A stretch of DNA of 64,000 bases from Spirosoma montaniterrae (GTDB lineage Bacteria > Bacteroidota > Bacteroidia > Cytophagales > Spirosomataceae). Under the pieces are notes generated by a model. It ran no database searches. It saw only the letters and a program-made list of their open reading frames with translations, and was not told where the DNA came from. Positions 50,402 to 59,197 of the stretch are shown one piece after another. Each line of letters starts with the position of its first letter. Position 1 is the stretch's first letter. The stretch spans positions 4,124,001-4,188,000 of the forward strand of contig NZ_CP014263.1 of the NCBI RefSeq assembly GCF_001988955.1, read 5' to 3'. Position numbers and translations under genes: made by a program.

Positions 50402-53400
50402 TCAGAATGTCAGATTAAGGCCAAAAACAAAGGTGCGGGCCTTTGGATAACTCAGATAATCAATACCATACGACGAAATTCCATTAACGGTCCGGTCGAT
50501 GTTCACTTCGGGGTCGTAGCCGTCATACTTTGTAATTACGAACAGGTTTTGCCCCGTTGCCGACAGCCGGATGTTTTTCACCCACCGATTTACGCCCAGC
50601 CGCTGCGTATCGAAATTATACCCCAGCGTGAGGTTGTTGAGCCGGAAAAAAGCACCGTCTTTCAGGAACCGGGTCGATACGGGTGCTGCGTTATTTATCG
50701 ACTCGTTGGCTTCGCCGATGGCTTCCGTTGTGCCATTCAGCCCTTTCACTAACCGGGCCTTGTAGAAGAACGCGTTGGCGGTGTTGTCATACAGTTTGTT
50801 GCCAGCCACCCCGTTGAAGTTGGCCGTCAGGTCGAACCCTTTGTAAGCAACACTGCCGTTGATGTTGAACTGGCGGGTGGGCAGTGCGCTACCGGCGGCA
50901 ATCCGGTCTTTGTCGGTGCCACCAATGCCATCGCCATCTACATCGCGGTATTTGCTGACGCCTTTTTCATCGATACCAATGTATTCGCGCAGGAAAAACG
51001 TACCGATAGGCTGCCCGTTCACGTAGCCATTGACGGTGGCTGAGGTCAGGCCCGGCCCCGACGCCGACCCGGACGTGATAACGGTGTAGGGCGAATTGTT
51101 GACCACATTGTTGATAAACGTGATGTTGCCGCCCACGTCGAACCGAAGTCCGCGCTGGTTCACATACCGGTAATTCAGTTCCAGTTCAACGCCCTGGTTG
51201 GTGATGGTCATGTCGGGTACGTTGGTCCAGTAAGTGGCGGCAGGCTGAATAGGGTCTGACGGAATCACCTCCAGCAGAATCTTGCCCGACACCTTGCGGA
51301 AATAATCCAGCGTACCGGTCAGGGCACCGCCGAACAGGCCGAAGTCAAGACCAATATCGGTTTGGGTCGATACTTCCCACTGAATGTCGGGGTTAGCAAG
51401 CCGGGTGTAAGTGGTGCCAGCCGGGTAGTTGGCCGACCCATCGAGCGGGTAGCTCGTTGAGGCCGACACGTTGGACGTGAACAACGCCTGCGTAATCTTC
51501 GACGGAATCTCCTGGTTGCCCGTTTGCCCCCACCCGGCCCGCAGCTTCAGGTCGGAGAAAGGCCCGGCCTGCAGAAATGGCTCTTCCGATAGCCGCCAGC
51601 CCGCCGAGAACGACGGGAAGACACCGTACTTGTTGTTGGCCCCGAATTTACTCGACCCATCGGCCCGCACGGTTGCCGTAAGCAGGTAGCGATTTTTGTA
51701 CTGGTAGTTGGCCCGGCCAAAGAAAGACTGCAACTCGTTTTCGGTGGCAAACCCGCCCGGTCGGTTATTCGCCAGCGTCAAATCCTGCCCCTGACCGGGG
51801 TTGTTGATTGGTTCGATGGGCGAAATCGGAAACCTATTGATACTCCAGTTGCGGCCCTGAATCACAAACTTCTGGTACGAATGCCCCACCAGCCCCGTCA
51901 GGCTATGATCGGCCCAGTTGCGTGTGTAGGTAAAGTAGTTCTCGATCAGTACGTTGCGGTTGTTGGCATAGATGCTTTCGAGACGACCGTCCTGCTGTGG
52001 TACGGCATTCGCCAGTGCTTGCAAATCGCGGGTCGAACTGGCATTATCGACCCCCAGATTCAACTTATAAACAAGGTCTTTGGTGATTTTAAACGAAGGC
52101 GACAAATTAGCTACTACCCGATTGATGGTGGTGAGGTCTTTGTTCAGGGCCAGCGTAATGAGCGGATTCGTAAATGCCTGATAGCGGGCGGGTGCGCCCG
52201 TGGCGTCGTAGGCCGGGTACGTAGGATTGGCCGAGATAGCCGCACCGACGATGCCTTCGATGGGAGGCCGTTCGTTGACGGTTTGCGACGCGGTCAGGTT
52301 TACATCCACCACTAAGCGGTCGTCCAGCAATTTCTGCGATGCGTTGAAGCGACCCGTATACCGGTTCAGTTTGCTGTTTTTCAGGATACCTTCCTGATTT
52401 TGTACGCCCACTGAGCCGTAGTACGTGAATCGGTCGGCACCTCCGCTAAACGACAGATTGTGGTCCTGCGTAATGGCCGTGCGGCTGATTTCGCGCTGCC
52501 AGTCGGTCGATGCTTTCTGATCGTCGAGTACACCACCCACGGCCACCACCTGCCGCCGATACGCATCCGCCGAAAAAATGGGCAACGGTCGCGCCATGTT
52601 CGACACGCCGAGGCTGGACGACAGCGTCAGGCTACCGGCTCCGGCTTTACCTTTTTTGGTTGTGATCAGGATAACGCCGTTGGCACCACGGGCACCATAA
52701 ATGGCCGTAGCCGACGCATCTTTCAAGACATCGATGGCGTCGATATCCTGCGGGTTCAGGAAGTTGAGCGGGTTGGTAGCTCCGCCCGTGCTGGAATTGT
52801 CGAGCGGAATGCCATCCAGCACGAACAGTGGTGTGCTGCCCGTTCTGACGCCCCCCGGCCCCCGGATGGTGATACTCTGCCGCGCGCCAGGCTCGCCACT
52901 GACCGACGTAACGTTTACCCCGGCCACTTTACCCTGTAGGAGTTGCTCCGGCGAGTTGATGACACCCCGGTTAAAATCCGTGCTTTTCAGCGATGTCAAC
53001 GCCCCCGTCGCATCTTTTTTGGTCGTGGTGCCGTAGCCGATGACTACCACCTGCGCCAGTTCCGACGCCGACGCCACAAGCGCAACGTTGATCGTGGTTC
53101 GATTACCAACCGGCACTTCCTGCGAAATGAAACCAATAAACCCAACCACCAGCACAGCCGACCCGTCGGGTACAACAAGCCGAAAGTCGCCATTGGCGTC
53201 GGTGGTGGTTCCCTTTTGTGTTCCTTTGAGAACCACTGTGCAGCCTGCGAGAGCCTCGTTGGTGGCAGCATCCGTAACGCGGCCACTCACGGTCAGGTCG
53301 GCAGTTGGCTGTTGAGGCCGGGGCAGTTTTGAGAGGTAGGCAGGAGCCGGATTACCCGCCCCAATAACCGGCAGGAGCGTTATGGCCGATAGCAACCCGA

Positions 53401-53461
53401 CCAATACTCCTCGCTTCACCATCGGCAACAGTGAAGATGTAAACAGATAAAAACAAGTCAT
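50402..53461 (-). CDS. SusC/RagA TonB-linked outer-membrane protein
   Basis: Third SusC-type importer, without STN. Start is uncertain: the ATG at 53461 (MTCFYLFTSSLLPMVKRGVL) is chosen, and ATG at 53422 would also give a signal peptide. CarboxypepD_reg-like domain (TVSGRVTDAATNEALAGCTVVLKG), plug with VVVIGYGTTTKKDATGALTSL and DIDAIDVLKDASATAIYGARGA, then a barrel with DGDGIGGTDKDRI and C-terminal FGLNLTF. It is followed by SusD and the phosphoesterase, giving a transport/degradation unit. Cargo unknown. Confidence 0.95.
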   Translation of the reverse strand: MTCFYLFTSSLLPMVKRGVLVGLLSAITLLPVIGAGNPAPAYLSKLPRPQQPTADLTVSGRVTDAATNEALAGCTVVLKGTQKGTTTDANGDFRLVVPDGSAVLVVGFIGFISQEVPVGNRTTINVALVASASELAQVVVIGYGTTTKKDATGALTSLKSTDFNRGVINSPEQLLQGKVAGVNVTSVSGEPGARQSITIRGPGGVRTGSTPLFVLDGIPLDNSSTGGATNPLNFLNPQDIDAIDVLKDASATAIYGARGANGVILITTKKGKAGAGSLTLSSSLGVSNMARPLPIFSADAYRRQVVAVGGVLDDQKASTDWQREISRTAITQDHNLSFSGGADRFTYYGSVGVQNQEGILKNSKLNRYTGRFNASQKLLDDRLVVDVNLTASQTVNERPPIEGIVGAAISANPTYPAYDATGAPARYQAFTNPLITLALNKDLTTINRVVANLSPSFKITKDLVYKLNLGVDNASSTRDLQALANAVPQQDGRLESIYANNRNVLIENYFTYTRNWADHSLTGLVGHSYQKFVIQGRNWSINRFPISPIEPINNPGQGQDLTLANNRPGGFATENELQSFFGRANYQYKNRYLLTATVRADGSSKFGANNKYGVFPSFSAGWRLSEEPFLQAGPFSDLKLRAGWGQTGNQEIPSKITQALFTSNVSASTSYPLDGSANYPAGTTYTRLANPDIQWEVSTQTDIGLDFGLFGGALTGTLDYFRKVSGKILLEVIPSDPIQPAATYWTNVPDMTITNQGVELELNYRYVNQRGLRFDVGGNITFINNVVNNSPYTVITSGSASGPGLTSATVNGYVNGQPIGTFFLREYIGIDEKGVSKYRDVDGDGIGGTDKDRIAAGSALPTRQFNINGSVAYKGFDLTANFNGVAGNKLYDNTANAFFYKARLVKGLNGTTEAIGEANESINNAAPVSTRFLKDGAFFRLNNLTLGYNFDTQRLGVNRWVKNIRLSATGQNLFVITKYDGYDPEVNIDRTVNGISSYGIDYLSYPKARTFVFGLNLTF

Positions 53462-53488
53462 AGCGAAGCACGTTAGTTCGTTGCGCAA

Positions 53489-53857
53489 AGTTCCGGCTAT
53501 GTCTCGTTGTCCTGACGCTGTTATGCGGATTTAAAGAAATGATAAAGGTTTGCGCCCAACCTTCTTCCAAATCGGCTACCGTTGTTCCTCCACTGTATGC
53601 CTATGTATCCTTTGATTGAACGATTACGGGGTTTTCTCCTGAAAAAAGAACAATGCGCCTTCCATAAAGCCTACACAGCCGTTACGTGTGTATTACGGAA
53701 TGGCTTACGTTGAACGATAACCGATAACATACCGGCAAAAGGACAACCCACATCGGCGGGCGGCTCAGCCAGCCAGTATGAGGCTGTTGTCTGCTGACAC
53801 CTGCAAACATTGAGTTTGAACCTGGCGTTTTATCGCCATAACTCAACAAACAACGTT
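53489..53857. other. Intergenic region with no gene recognised
   Basis: About 370 bp between the divergent SusC and DUF308 genes. No credible gene, palindromic repeat, riboswitch or clear promoter pair was found. It would hold both promoters. Confidence 0.5.
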
Positions 53858-54421
53858 ATGGAACGTACAAAATCAACGCAACACGGGTGGTTGCTCTTAG
53901 CCCGTGGCATCTTTTACATACTGATTGGGGTATTGATGTTTGTTTTTGCCAGTACTTACTCGGCGCAGTCGGGACATATTATCGGCGCGTTGGCGCTCGC
54001 GGCTGGTATCTGTCAGCTTTTCTTCTCATTCACCAACCAGCGTACAGACAAAAACAGCATCTGGGGTATTTTACACGGCCTCACCGACGTAGGTTTCGGC
54101 ATTGCCATCTACATATTCTCCGAAGGAACCATCAAAGGTTTTGTAGACGTGCTGGGCTTCTGGGCCATGATGTACGCTTTTTTACAGTCTGTGCAGGCCA
54201 TGTACGCCTTTCTGGCCGCCCGTGGAGCGGGTGTGGTCAGCAGCACCAGCCTGGTTCATTTCGGCAATGTCCTGGCCGCCGGGGGCCTGACGTTCACCCT
54301 GTTACTGCGGCCCGCCGGTTTCAACGAGTCGATGGGCTTTATCGGTATTTTTCCGATTATTCTCGGTATTCTGATTGTTGTCATGGCCCGGCAAATGCGA
54401 GTGCAGGCAGTAGCGCAGTGA
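53858..54421 (+). CDS. DUF308/HdeD-like membrane protein
   Basis: Small inner-membrane protein with about six hydrophobic segments. The ATG at 53858 (MERTKSTQHGWLLLARGIFYILIG) is preferred over the start at 53810. GWLLLARGIFYILIGVLMFVF and the repeated paired helices are the DUF308 (HdeD) pattern. In E. coli HdeD belongs to acid resistance; the function here is unproven. It stands alone, 6 bp before the stop of a convergent gene. Confidence 0.8.
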   Translation: MERTKSTQHGWLLLARGIFYILIGVLMFVFASTYSAQSGHIIGALALAAGICQLFFSFTNQRTDKNSIWGILHGLTDVGFGIAIYIFSEGTIKGFVDVLGFWAMMYAFLQSVQAMYAFLAARGAGVVSSTSLVHFGNVLAAGGLTFTLLLRPAGFNESMGFIGIFPIILGILIVVMARQMRVQAVAQ

Positions 54422-54427
54422 TCTACG

Positions 54428-55885
54428 CTACTGCGCCATGCTGGCCCGAACCTGCTGGCCAATGGGCACGTATTCGACTTCGCAGGGGTAGCCAAACAGG
54501 CAATTGTCTTTGATACGCTGGGCCACCGGCTCCGGCACCAACTGCTCCCAGCCGTCTTCGCCGTTCTGAATCATTTCCAGTACGCGGTCGGTCGAGATAT
54601 GCAGGTTGGCTTCGTTGTAGTCAGTAATATCCTCGATTTTGTCGTTGCGTACCAGATACTGGAACAGCGGTTCGAGCGTAGCCGGGAGTTGAAACTCGTT
54701 GCAGGTATAAATCGTGTTGTTCCTCAGCGTCGGGTACACAAACAGTTTCACCTTCCGGCTAAACAGCGTGGCGAACGACTCCAGAATGCCGCCTGGCAGA
54801 AACTCGTAGTGGCCTTCTTCAAAGATGTATTCAAGGTTCGGTATGCCCACAATCAGGCCAATTTTCAGCCGCGTCAGTTTAGCTAAATAGGCTACCAACT
54901 TGTAGTATTCCAGATAATTGGATATCATCACCGAGATGCCCATCGAGCACAAGATGTCGACCCGGTCCAGAAAATCTTTCTCGTCGATGCCCTGCTCGTT
55001 GGCTTTCAGATTATGCAGCGTTAGCTCGGCCATCGATACTAAGCGGCTGGTATCTACGTCACTTTCTTCTTTAAACTGCTTCAGGCCATTCTGAATCATG
55101 TCCATCTGCACGTTGGTGAGGGGCCGCAGCCGTCCGCGCATCACCAGAATGTTCTTTTTATACAGAGCCTCGGAGGGTTGCAGCACCTGCCCGTCAGACC
55201 CAAACAGGGCGCAGTCGGTGAAGCTGTTTTTCACTAAGTGCAGGCTCATCAGCCGATTATCGACGTCGGCAAAGTCGGGGCCGCTGAACCGAATCATGTC
55301 GATCTGAATACGCTCCGGCACAAGGTCGTCCATGAGCGACAAGACCAGCGTTTCGGGCGATTTGGCGTAGTAGTAACAGCCATAAATCAGGTTCACGCCA
55401 ATAACGCCCAACGCCTGCTGCTGCAATACGTTTTCGTTATCGAGCATCCGAACGTGAATAATCACGTCGTTGTAGCCCGCCTGTGGGTTTAGCTGAAAGC
55501 GGCAGCCAATCCAGCCGTGAGCATCGTTGGTTTTTTGAAAGTTCAGGGCAGCTACCGTGTTGGCAAAGGCAAAAAACGTGGTATCGCGTCCGCGTTTTTC
55601 GGCCAATCGCTTCTCCAGCAGGCTATATTCTTTCGCCAGCATTTTTACCAATCGTGATTCTACCACATAGCGACCACTTTCTTCAACGCCATAAATCGAG
55701 TCGCTGAAGGTCATGTCGTAGGCCGACATCGTTTTGGCAATCGTACCCGACGAGCCGCCGGCTTTAAAAAACATGGCGGCTGTTTCCTGCCCCGCGCCAA
55801 TCTCGGCAAACGAACCGTAGATTTTGCGGTCGAGGTTGATGCGTAGTGCTTTCTGCTTTGTACCTATATTTTTCTCGTACAACAT
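54428..55885 (-). CDS. Conserved Bacteroidota protein of unknown function (485 aa)
   Basis: Large soluble protein beginning MLYEKNIGTKQKALRINLDR, then KIYGSFAEIGAGQETAAMFF, AGGSSGTIAKTMSAYDM and HVRMLDNENVLQQQALGVIG. The protein is strongly conserved in this phylum, and such proteins are sometimes labelled as nicotinate-nucleotide adenylyltransferases. I see no nucleotidyltransferase HxGH or ISSTxxR motif, so I do not use that name. No signal peptide or membrane segment. It is convergent with the DUF308 gene and 101 bp downstream of the S41 gene. Function unknown. Confidence 0.75.
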   Translation of the reverse strand: MLYEKNIGTKQKALRINLDRKIYGSFAEIGAGQETAAMFFKAGGSSGTIAKTMSAYDMTFSDSIYGVEESGRYVVESRLVKMLAKEYSLLEKRLAEKRGRDTTFFAFANTVAALNFQKTNDAHGWIGCRFQLNPQAGYNDVIIHVRMLDNENVLQQQALGVIGVNLIYGCYYYAKSPETLVLSLMDDLVPERIQIDMIRFSGPDFADVDNRLMSLHLVKNSFTDCALFGSDGQVLQPSEALYKKNILVMRGRLRPLTNVQMDMIQNGLKQFKEESDVDTSRLVSMAELTLHNLKANEQGIDEKDFLDRVDILCSMGISVMISNYLEYYKLVAYLAKLTRLKIGLIVGIPNLEYIFEEGHYEFLPGGILESFATLFSRKVKLFVYPTLRNNTIYTCNEFQLPATLEPLFQYLVRNDKIEDITDYNEANLHISTDRVLEMIQNGEDGWEQLVPEPVAQRIKDNCLFGYPCEVEYVPIGQQVRASMAQ

Positions 55886-55986
55886 GCTGGTGGTTTGCTG
55901 ATAGAAACGTTACGGACACAAATATACAAAACCGCTGTCCGTCTGCACGGTCAGCCGGGGTTACGAATTTGTTGTTTCTGCCCCAA

Positions 55987-57462
55987 TCAGGGCCATTCGA
56001 TAAACATATTGCCGCCCCCGGTCTTCTGATCGAGCGACGAGCCGAGTTCGGGCAGTTGGTCGGCAACGGTTGGCGCGGCCCGCCGAACCATGCGGGTGCC
56101 GGTGATGCGAAAAACGGCTTCGCCCAGCAGTGGCTCGGTCAGGTCGCCAAACGCTTTCATGCCCACGCTGGGTTCGCGCACCTCAACCGATGGAACAAAA
56201 CCGGCTCCGTAGTCCGATACGCCCTGCGCGTTGGCCGACCGGAACGTAATGGGCTGAATACCCCACTGAATGCGTTTTCGCCTGTCATCGATTGTAATCG
56301 ATCCAACGTTTTTGCCGACCGTTGTGGTGCCGATGGTCCGCACGTCCATAAATGGGCGCAGACCGTTAATAACCAACTCACTGGCCGAAGCCGTGCGGCC
56401 CGATGTCAGGATAAACACCCGGCTCAGATTTGCGCCAATATTGTTGGGCATGGTCATGAATTTCTGTGTGCGCCAACCGGCACCGTTCCGCTGTCTGTCC
56501 AGTTCGGTAGTTACCAGGTTGTTCCATTGCTGCGTATAAAACACCTTCGACGCATCGACGTTTTTACCGATCAGACTGGCTAAGCGAGTTGACGAACTGA
56601 CGTAGCCGCCCGGATTATAGCGCAAATCGAGTACCAGTTCGTTGACACCCTGTTGCTTAAATCGGGCAAAAATAGCGTTCAGCTTATTATCATATGTTTC
56701 GTCGGTCTGTGGCCCGTTGGGGTTATACAAACCGGGATTGAACTGCGTATAAACCACGTAACCAATTTTTCTGCCGCCGATGGTATAGACCGAATCGAGC
56801 AGTACGGGGTCTTGCTGCAACACCACCGCCGACACCTGCCGGACTTGTCCATTTTCTACGATGGCCCCGCTGCCAGTCACGTTCGCCAGCGCGAACGTAA
56901 ACGCGTCGCCGGTCGAGAGCAGGTCGAGGTAGTTGGTGCCGGTGAGCAGTTGGCCGTTGACGCGGGTGATGATGTCGCCCCGCCGAAGGCCCGCCCGCAA
57001 TGCCGGTGAGTTCAGATGTACGTACAACACCGATAGCATCACGTTCGACGTGCCGGGCCGGGCCAATACGCGGTATTCGATGCCGGTCGATTTGCTTTGC
57101 CCACCCAGCGACGCCCGCAGTTCATCGGCACTGGGCTGTATCCACGAAAATCGGTCACGGTCGGGGTTGGCCGTGTTGGCCCGGTCGAAGAGTAACGATG
57201 CGAAGAACTGAGCGGGCGCGAGATTGCGGTTTGGGCTGGCGGGTAGTTTGTCGTTCCATAGATACACCTGTTTCATATTGGCCAGAATCCAGTCGTTCAC
57301 TTCTTGGTCAGTCACGGCTCCGGTGGTGGCCGTACTCGACAAAGGCGTTAGAACCGACGGGCTTACATCGTCCTGTTTTTTGCAGGAAGTCAGACAGAGC
57401 GAAGCCACGACCGTACTCAACAAAAGCGGTCGCCAGAGTGCAGAAGCGTTTATAAATGACAT
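55987..57462 (-). CDS. S41-family (C-terminal processing type) peptidase lipoprotein
   Basis: Lipid-anchored serine protease of the tail-specific protease family. The lipoprotein signal is MSFINASALWRPLLLSTVVA followed by SLCLTSC with Cys at 27. A PDZ-like region lies near 130-210 (SPALRAGLRRGDIITRVNGQ), and the catalytic Ser lies in TSGRTASASELVINGLRP. The typical Lys may be in GTTTVGKNVGS. ELVLDLRYNPGGYV is the S41 signature. 491 aa is normal. It may process or degrade envelope proteins; no specific substrate is predicted. Confidence 0.88.
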   Translation of the reverse strand: MSFINASALWRPLLLSTVVASLCLTSCKKQDDVSPSVLTPLSSTATTGAVTDQEVNDWILANMKQVYLWNDKLPASPNRNLAPAQFFASLLFDRANTANPDRDRFSWIQPSADELRASLGGQSKSTGIEYRVLARPGTSNVMLSVLYVHLNSPALRAGLRRGDIITRVNGQLLTGTNYLDLLSTGDAFTFALANVTGSGAIVENGQVRQVSAVVLQQDPVLLDSVYTIGGRKIGYVVYTQFNPGLYNPNGPQTDETYDNKLNAIFARFKQQGVNELVLDLRYNPGGYVSSSTRLASLIGKNVDASKVFYTQQWNNLVTTELDRQRNGAGWRTQKFMTMPNNIGANLSRVFILTSGRTASASELVINGLRPFMDVRTIGTTTVGKNVGSITIDDRRKRIQWGIQPITFRSANAQGVSDYGAGFVPSVEVREPSVGMKAFGDLTEPLLGEAVFRITGTRMVRRAAPTVADQLPELGSSLDQKTGGGNMFIEWP

Positions 57463-57532
57463 GCAACGAGTAAGATAAAGGCGATGCTGTATTAACGAAA
57501 ATTACCTACAAACTGATTTGTTAATGTTTGCT

Positions 57533-57886
57533 TCAACAAAACGCATCCTCGATGTGCTTAATCCGGATTTCGTTATTGTTGATAATCACCGACACAATGT
57601 CGAACCGAACGTCGTGCTGCCAGTTGTGGGCGAAGATGTAATGTTCGGCTGTTCGCATGACTAATTTAGCTTTCGTGTAATTCACAAACTCTTCAGGATT
57701 GCCAAAGCTGACGTTGGTGCGGGTTTTGACTTCCACAAAAATCAGTAGCTTGGCCTTCTGGGCAATGATGTCGATTTCGGCATGTTGGTGGCGGTAGTTA
57801 GTTGTCAGAATCTGATAGCCATTCTCGCGCAGGTAACGGGCTGCTTCGGCTTCGCCCTGTTTACCGGTTTCGTTGTGCTGAGCCAT
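57533..57886 (-). CDS. yraN: YraN/UPF0102 nuclease-like protein
   Basis: Small protein of the endonuclease-like fold (PD-(D/E)XK-related). GKQGEAEAARYLRENGYQIL, HAEIDIIAQ and LLIFVEVKTRT (the Glu-x-Lys motif) are diagnostic. 117 aa is the normal length. Its physiological role is unsettled. It is convergent with nothing and stands 82 bp from the divergent lipB. Confidence 0.92.
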   Translation of the reverse strand: MAQHNETGKQGEAEAARYLRENGYQILTTNYRHQHAEIDIIAQKAKLLIFVEVKTRTNVSFGNPEEFVNYTKAKLVMRTAEHYIFAHNWQHDVRFDIVSVIINNNEIRIKHIEDAFC

Positions 57887-57968
57887 AGTTGGAGGGGGTT
57901 ACGGTGGCCGAACCGAACGAAAGCCGCTGGTTCGCTTGTTGTTTGGGTAGATTGATAGCCGTAAAAGA

Positions 57969-58712
57969 ATGAATACGCTTACCAATAAGCAAGTAAAGTT
58001 TAGCGATTTAGGATTAATTGATTATAAAACCGCCTGGGACGAGCAGGAGCGGCTCTTTGCCAGCATCGTTGACCAGAAAATGCAGAGCCGCGCAGGCCCG
58101 GAGCCAACGCCAACATCCAACTACCTGCTTTTCTGCGAACATCCGCACGTCTACACACTCGGCACGAGCGGTCATGCCGAAAACCTGCTGGTCGATGAAA
58201 CCCGGCTTGCGACCGAGTTTGGAGCGACATTCTTCAAAATCCGGCGCGGGGGCGACATTACCTATCACGGTCCCGGTCAGTTGGTGGGCTACCCAATTCT
58301 GGATTTAGACAATTTTTTTACGGACATTCACCGCTACATGCGGTTGTTGGAAGAAAGCATCATCCTGACGCTGGCCGATTACGGCCTTGTAGCGGGCCGC
58401 ATCGACGGGTCGGGCCACGAAAGGCTGACGGGCGTTTGGTTAGGTAGCGACATACCGGGGGGCAGCGGCCCGGCCCGCAAAATCTGCGCAATGGGCGTAA
58501 AGGCAAGCCGCTGGGTAACGATGCACGGATTTGCGTTGAATGTGAATACAGATTTAGCGTATTTTAGCCATATTGTTCCCTGCGGCATCGTTGGCAAAGC
58601 CGTAACCTCGCTGGCGACCGAGTTGGGTCGGGCGGTGCCGCTGCCCGAAGTAGCCGCACACGTTCGGCGGCATATGGCAGCGTTATTTGACATGGACTTA
58701 ATTGACGAATGA
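57969..58712 (+). CDS. lipB: Octanoyl-[acyl-carrier-protein]:protein octanoyltransferase
   Basis: Attaches octanoyl groups to lipoyl domains, the first step of de novo lipoate making. FCEHPHVYTLGTSG, RRGGDITYHGPGQLVGYPIL and ICAMGVKASRWVTMHGFALN (catalytic Lys) are present, and the catalytic Cys lies in HIVPCGI. 247 aa fits. lipA is not in the window. Its stop overlaps the start of the next gene by 4 bp (ATGA). Confidence 0.96.
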   Translation: MNTLTNKQVKFSDLGLIDYKTAWDEQERLFASIVDQKMQSRAGPEPTPTSNYLLFCEHPHVYTLGTSGHAENLLVDETRLATEFGATFFKIRRGGDITYHGPGQLVGYPILDLDNFFTDIHRYMRLLEESIILTLADYGLVAGRIDGSGHERLTGVWLGSDIPGGSGPARKICAMGVKASRWVTMHGFALNVNTDLAYFSHIVPCGIVGKAVTSLATELGRAVPLPEVAAHVRRHMAALFDMDLIDE

Positions 58713-59113
58713 AAAAAGACATAAATTTCCTGCCCGTTGAGGGCGTACAGGTAGTGATCGCCCGCAAAGAGAACAACATAAGCGGATACGATTGGCAGGT
58801 TTTTCTGATTAACCAGAACGACGTACCCATTAAAACCGTGTTTGTGACCTCGAAAGGCTACGGTCTGAAAAACGACGAAGAGCAGAAAACCTCGACGTTG
58901 CGGCATTTTTTTGTAGAAGTGGCACCGGGCGCGCATGAGGTGGTTGAAACCATTCTGCCCGACGTCTTTCACCTCACTAATGAGTACTGGGTCAGCTATT
59001 TTATTGGCGACCAGATTTTTGATAAAAAATTCATATTCGTCCCCGACAGCATTGTAGAAGACAATCTGGTAACGGTGCCGCTACTGGGACTGGAAGGAAT
59101 TCTGCACGATTAA
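58709..59113 (+). CDS. Small conserved protein of unknown function, coupled to lipB
   Basis: 134 aa with strand-rich sequence VQVVIARKENNISGYDWQVF and DQIFDKKFIFVPDSIVEDNL. No signal peptide or membrane segment. It overlaps lipB by 4 bp, so it is probably translated with it. I do not recognise a family. A structural or regulatory partner of lipoate making is possible but only because of the coupling. Confidence 0.65.
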   Translation: MKKDINFLPVEGVQVVIARKENNISGYDWQVFLINQNDVPIKTVFVTSKGYGLKNDEEQKTSTLRHFFVEVAPGAHEVVETILPDVFHLTNEYWVSYFIGDQIFDKKFIFVPDSIVEDNLVTVPLLGLEGILHD

Positions 59114-59114
59114 C

Positions 59115-59189
59115 GTACCTGCGGGTTTCAGCCCGCCAACTGGTGAAGTTAACTTACGTCGGTAATCAGGGGCTTCAGCCCGCAGGTAC
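59115..59189. repeat. Imperfect palindromic repeat, family F
   Basis: The left arm GTACCTGCGGGTTTCAGCCC pairs with GGGCTTCAGCCCGCAGGTAC on the right, perfect over the outer 11 bp and imperfect inside. It starts 1 bp after the stop of the lipB-coupled gene and ends 8 bp before the ATG of rnr, so it occupies almost the whole leader. The GCGGGTTTC…CCCGC core resembles the repeat at 25880-25948. Confidence 0.88.
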
Positions 59190-59197
59190 ACATACAC

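Noticed and set aside
54428..55885. Nicotinate-nucleotide adenylyltransferase
   Set aside because: The catalytic HxGH and ISSTxxR-type motifs are absent and the length is wrong for that enzyme.
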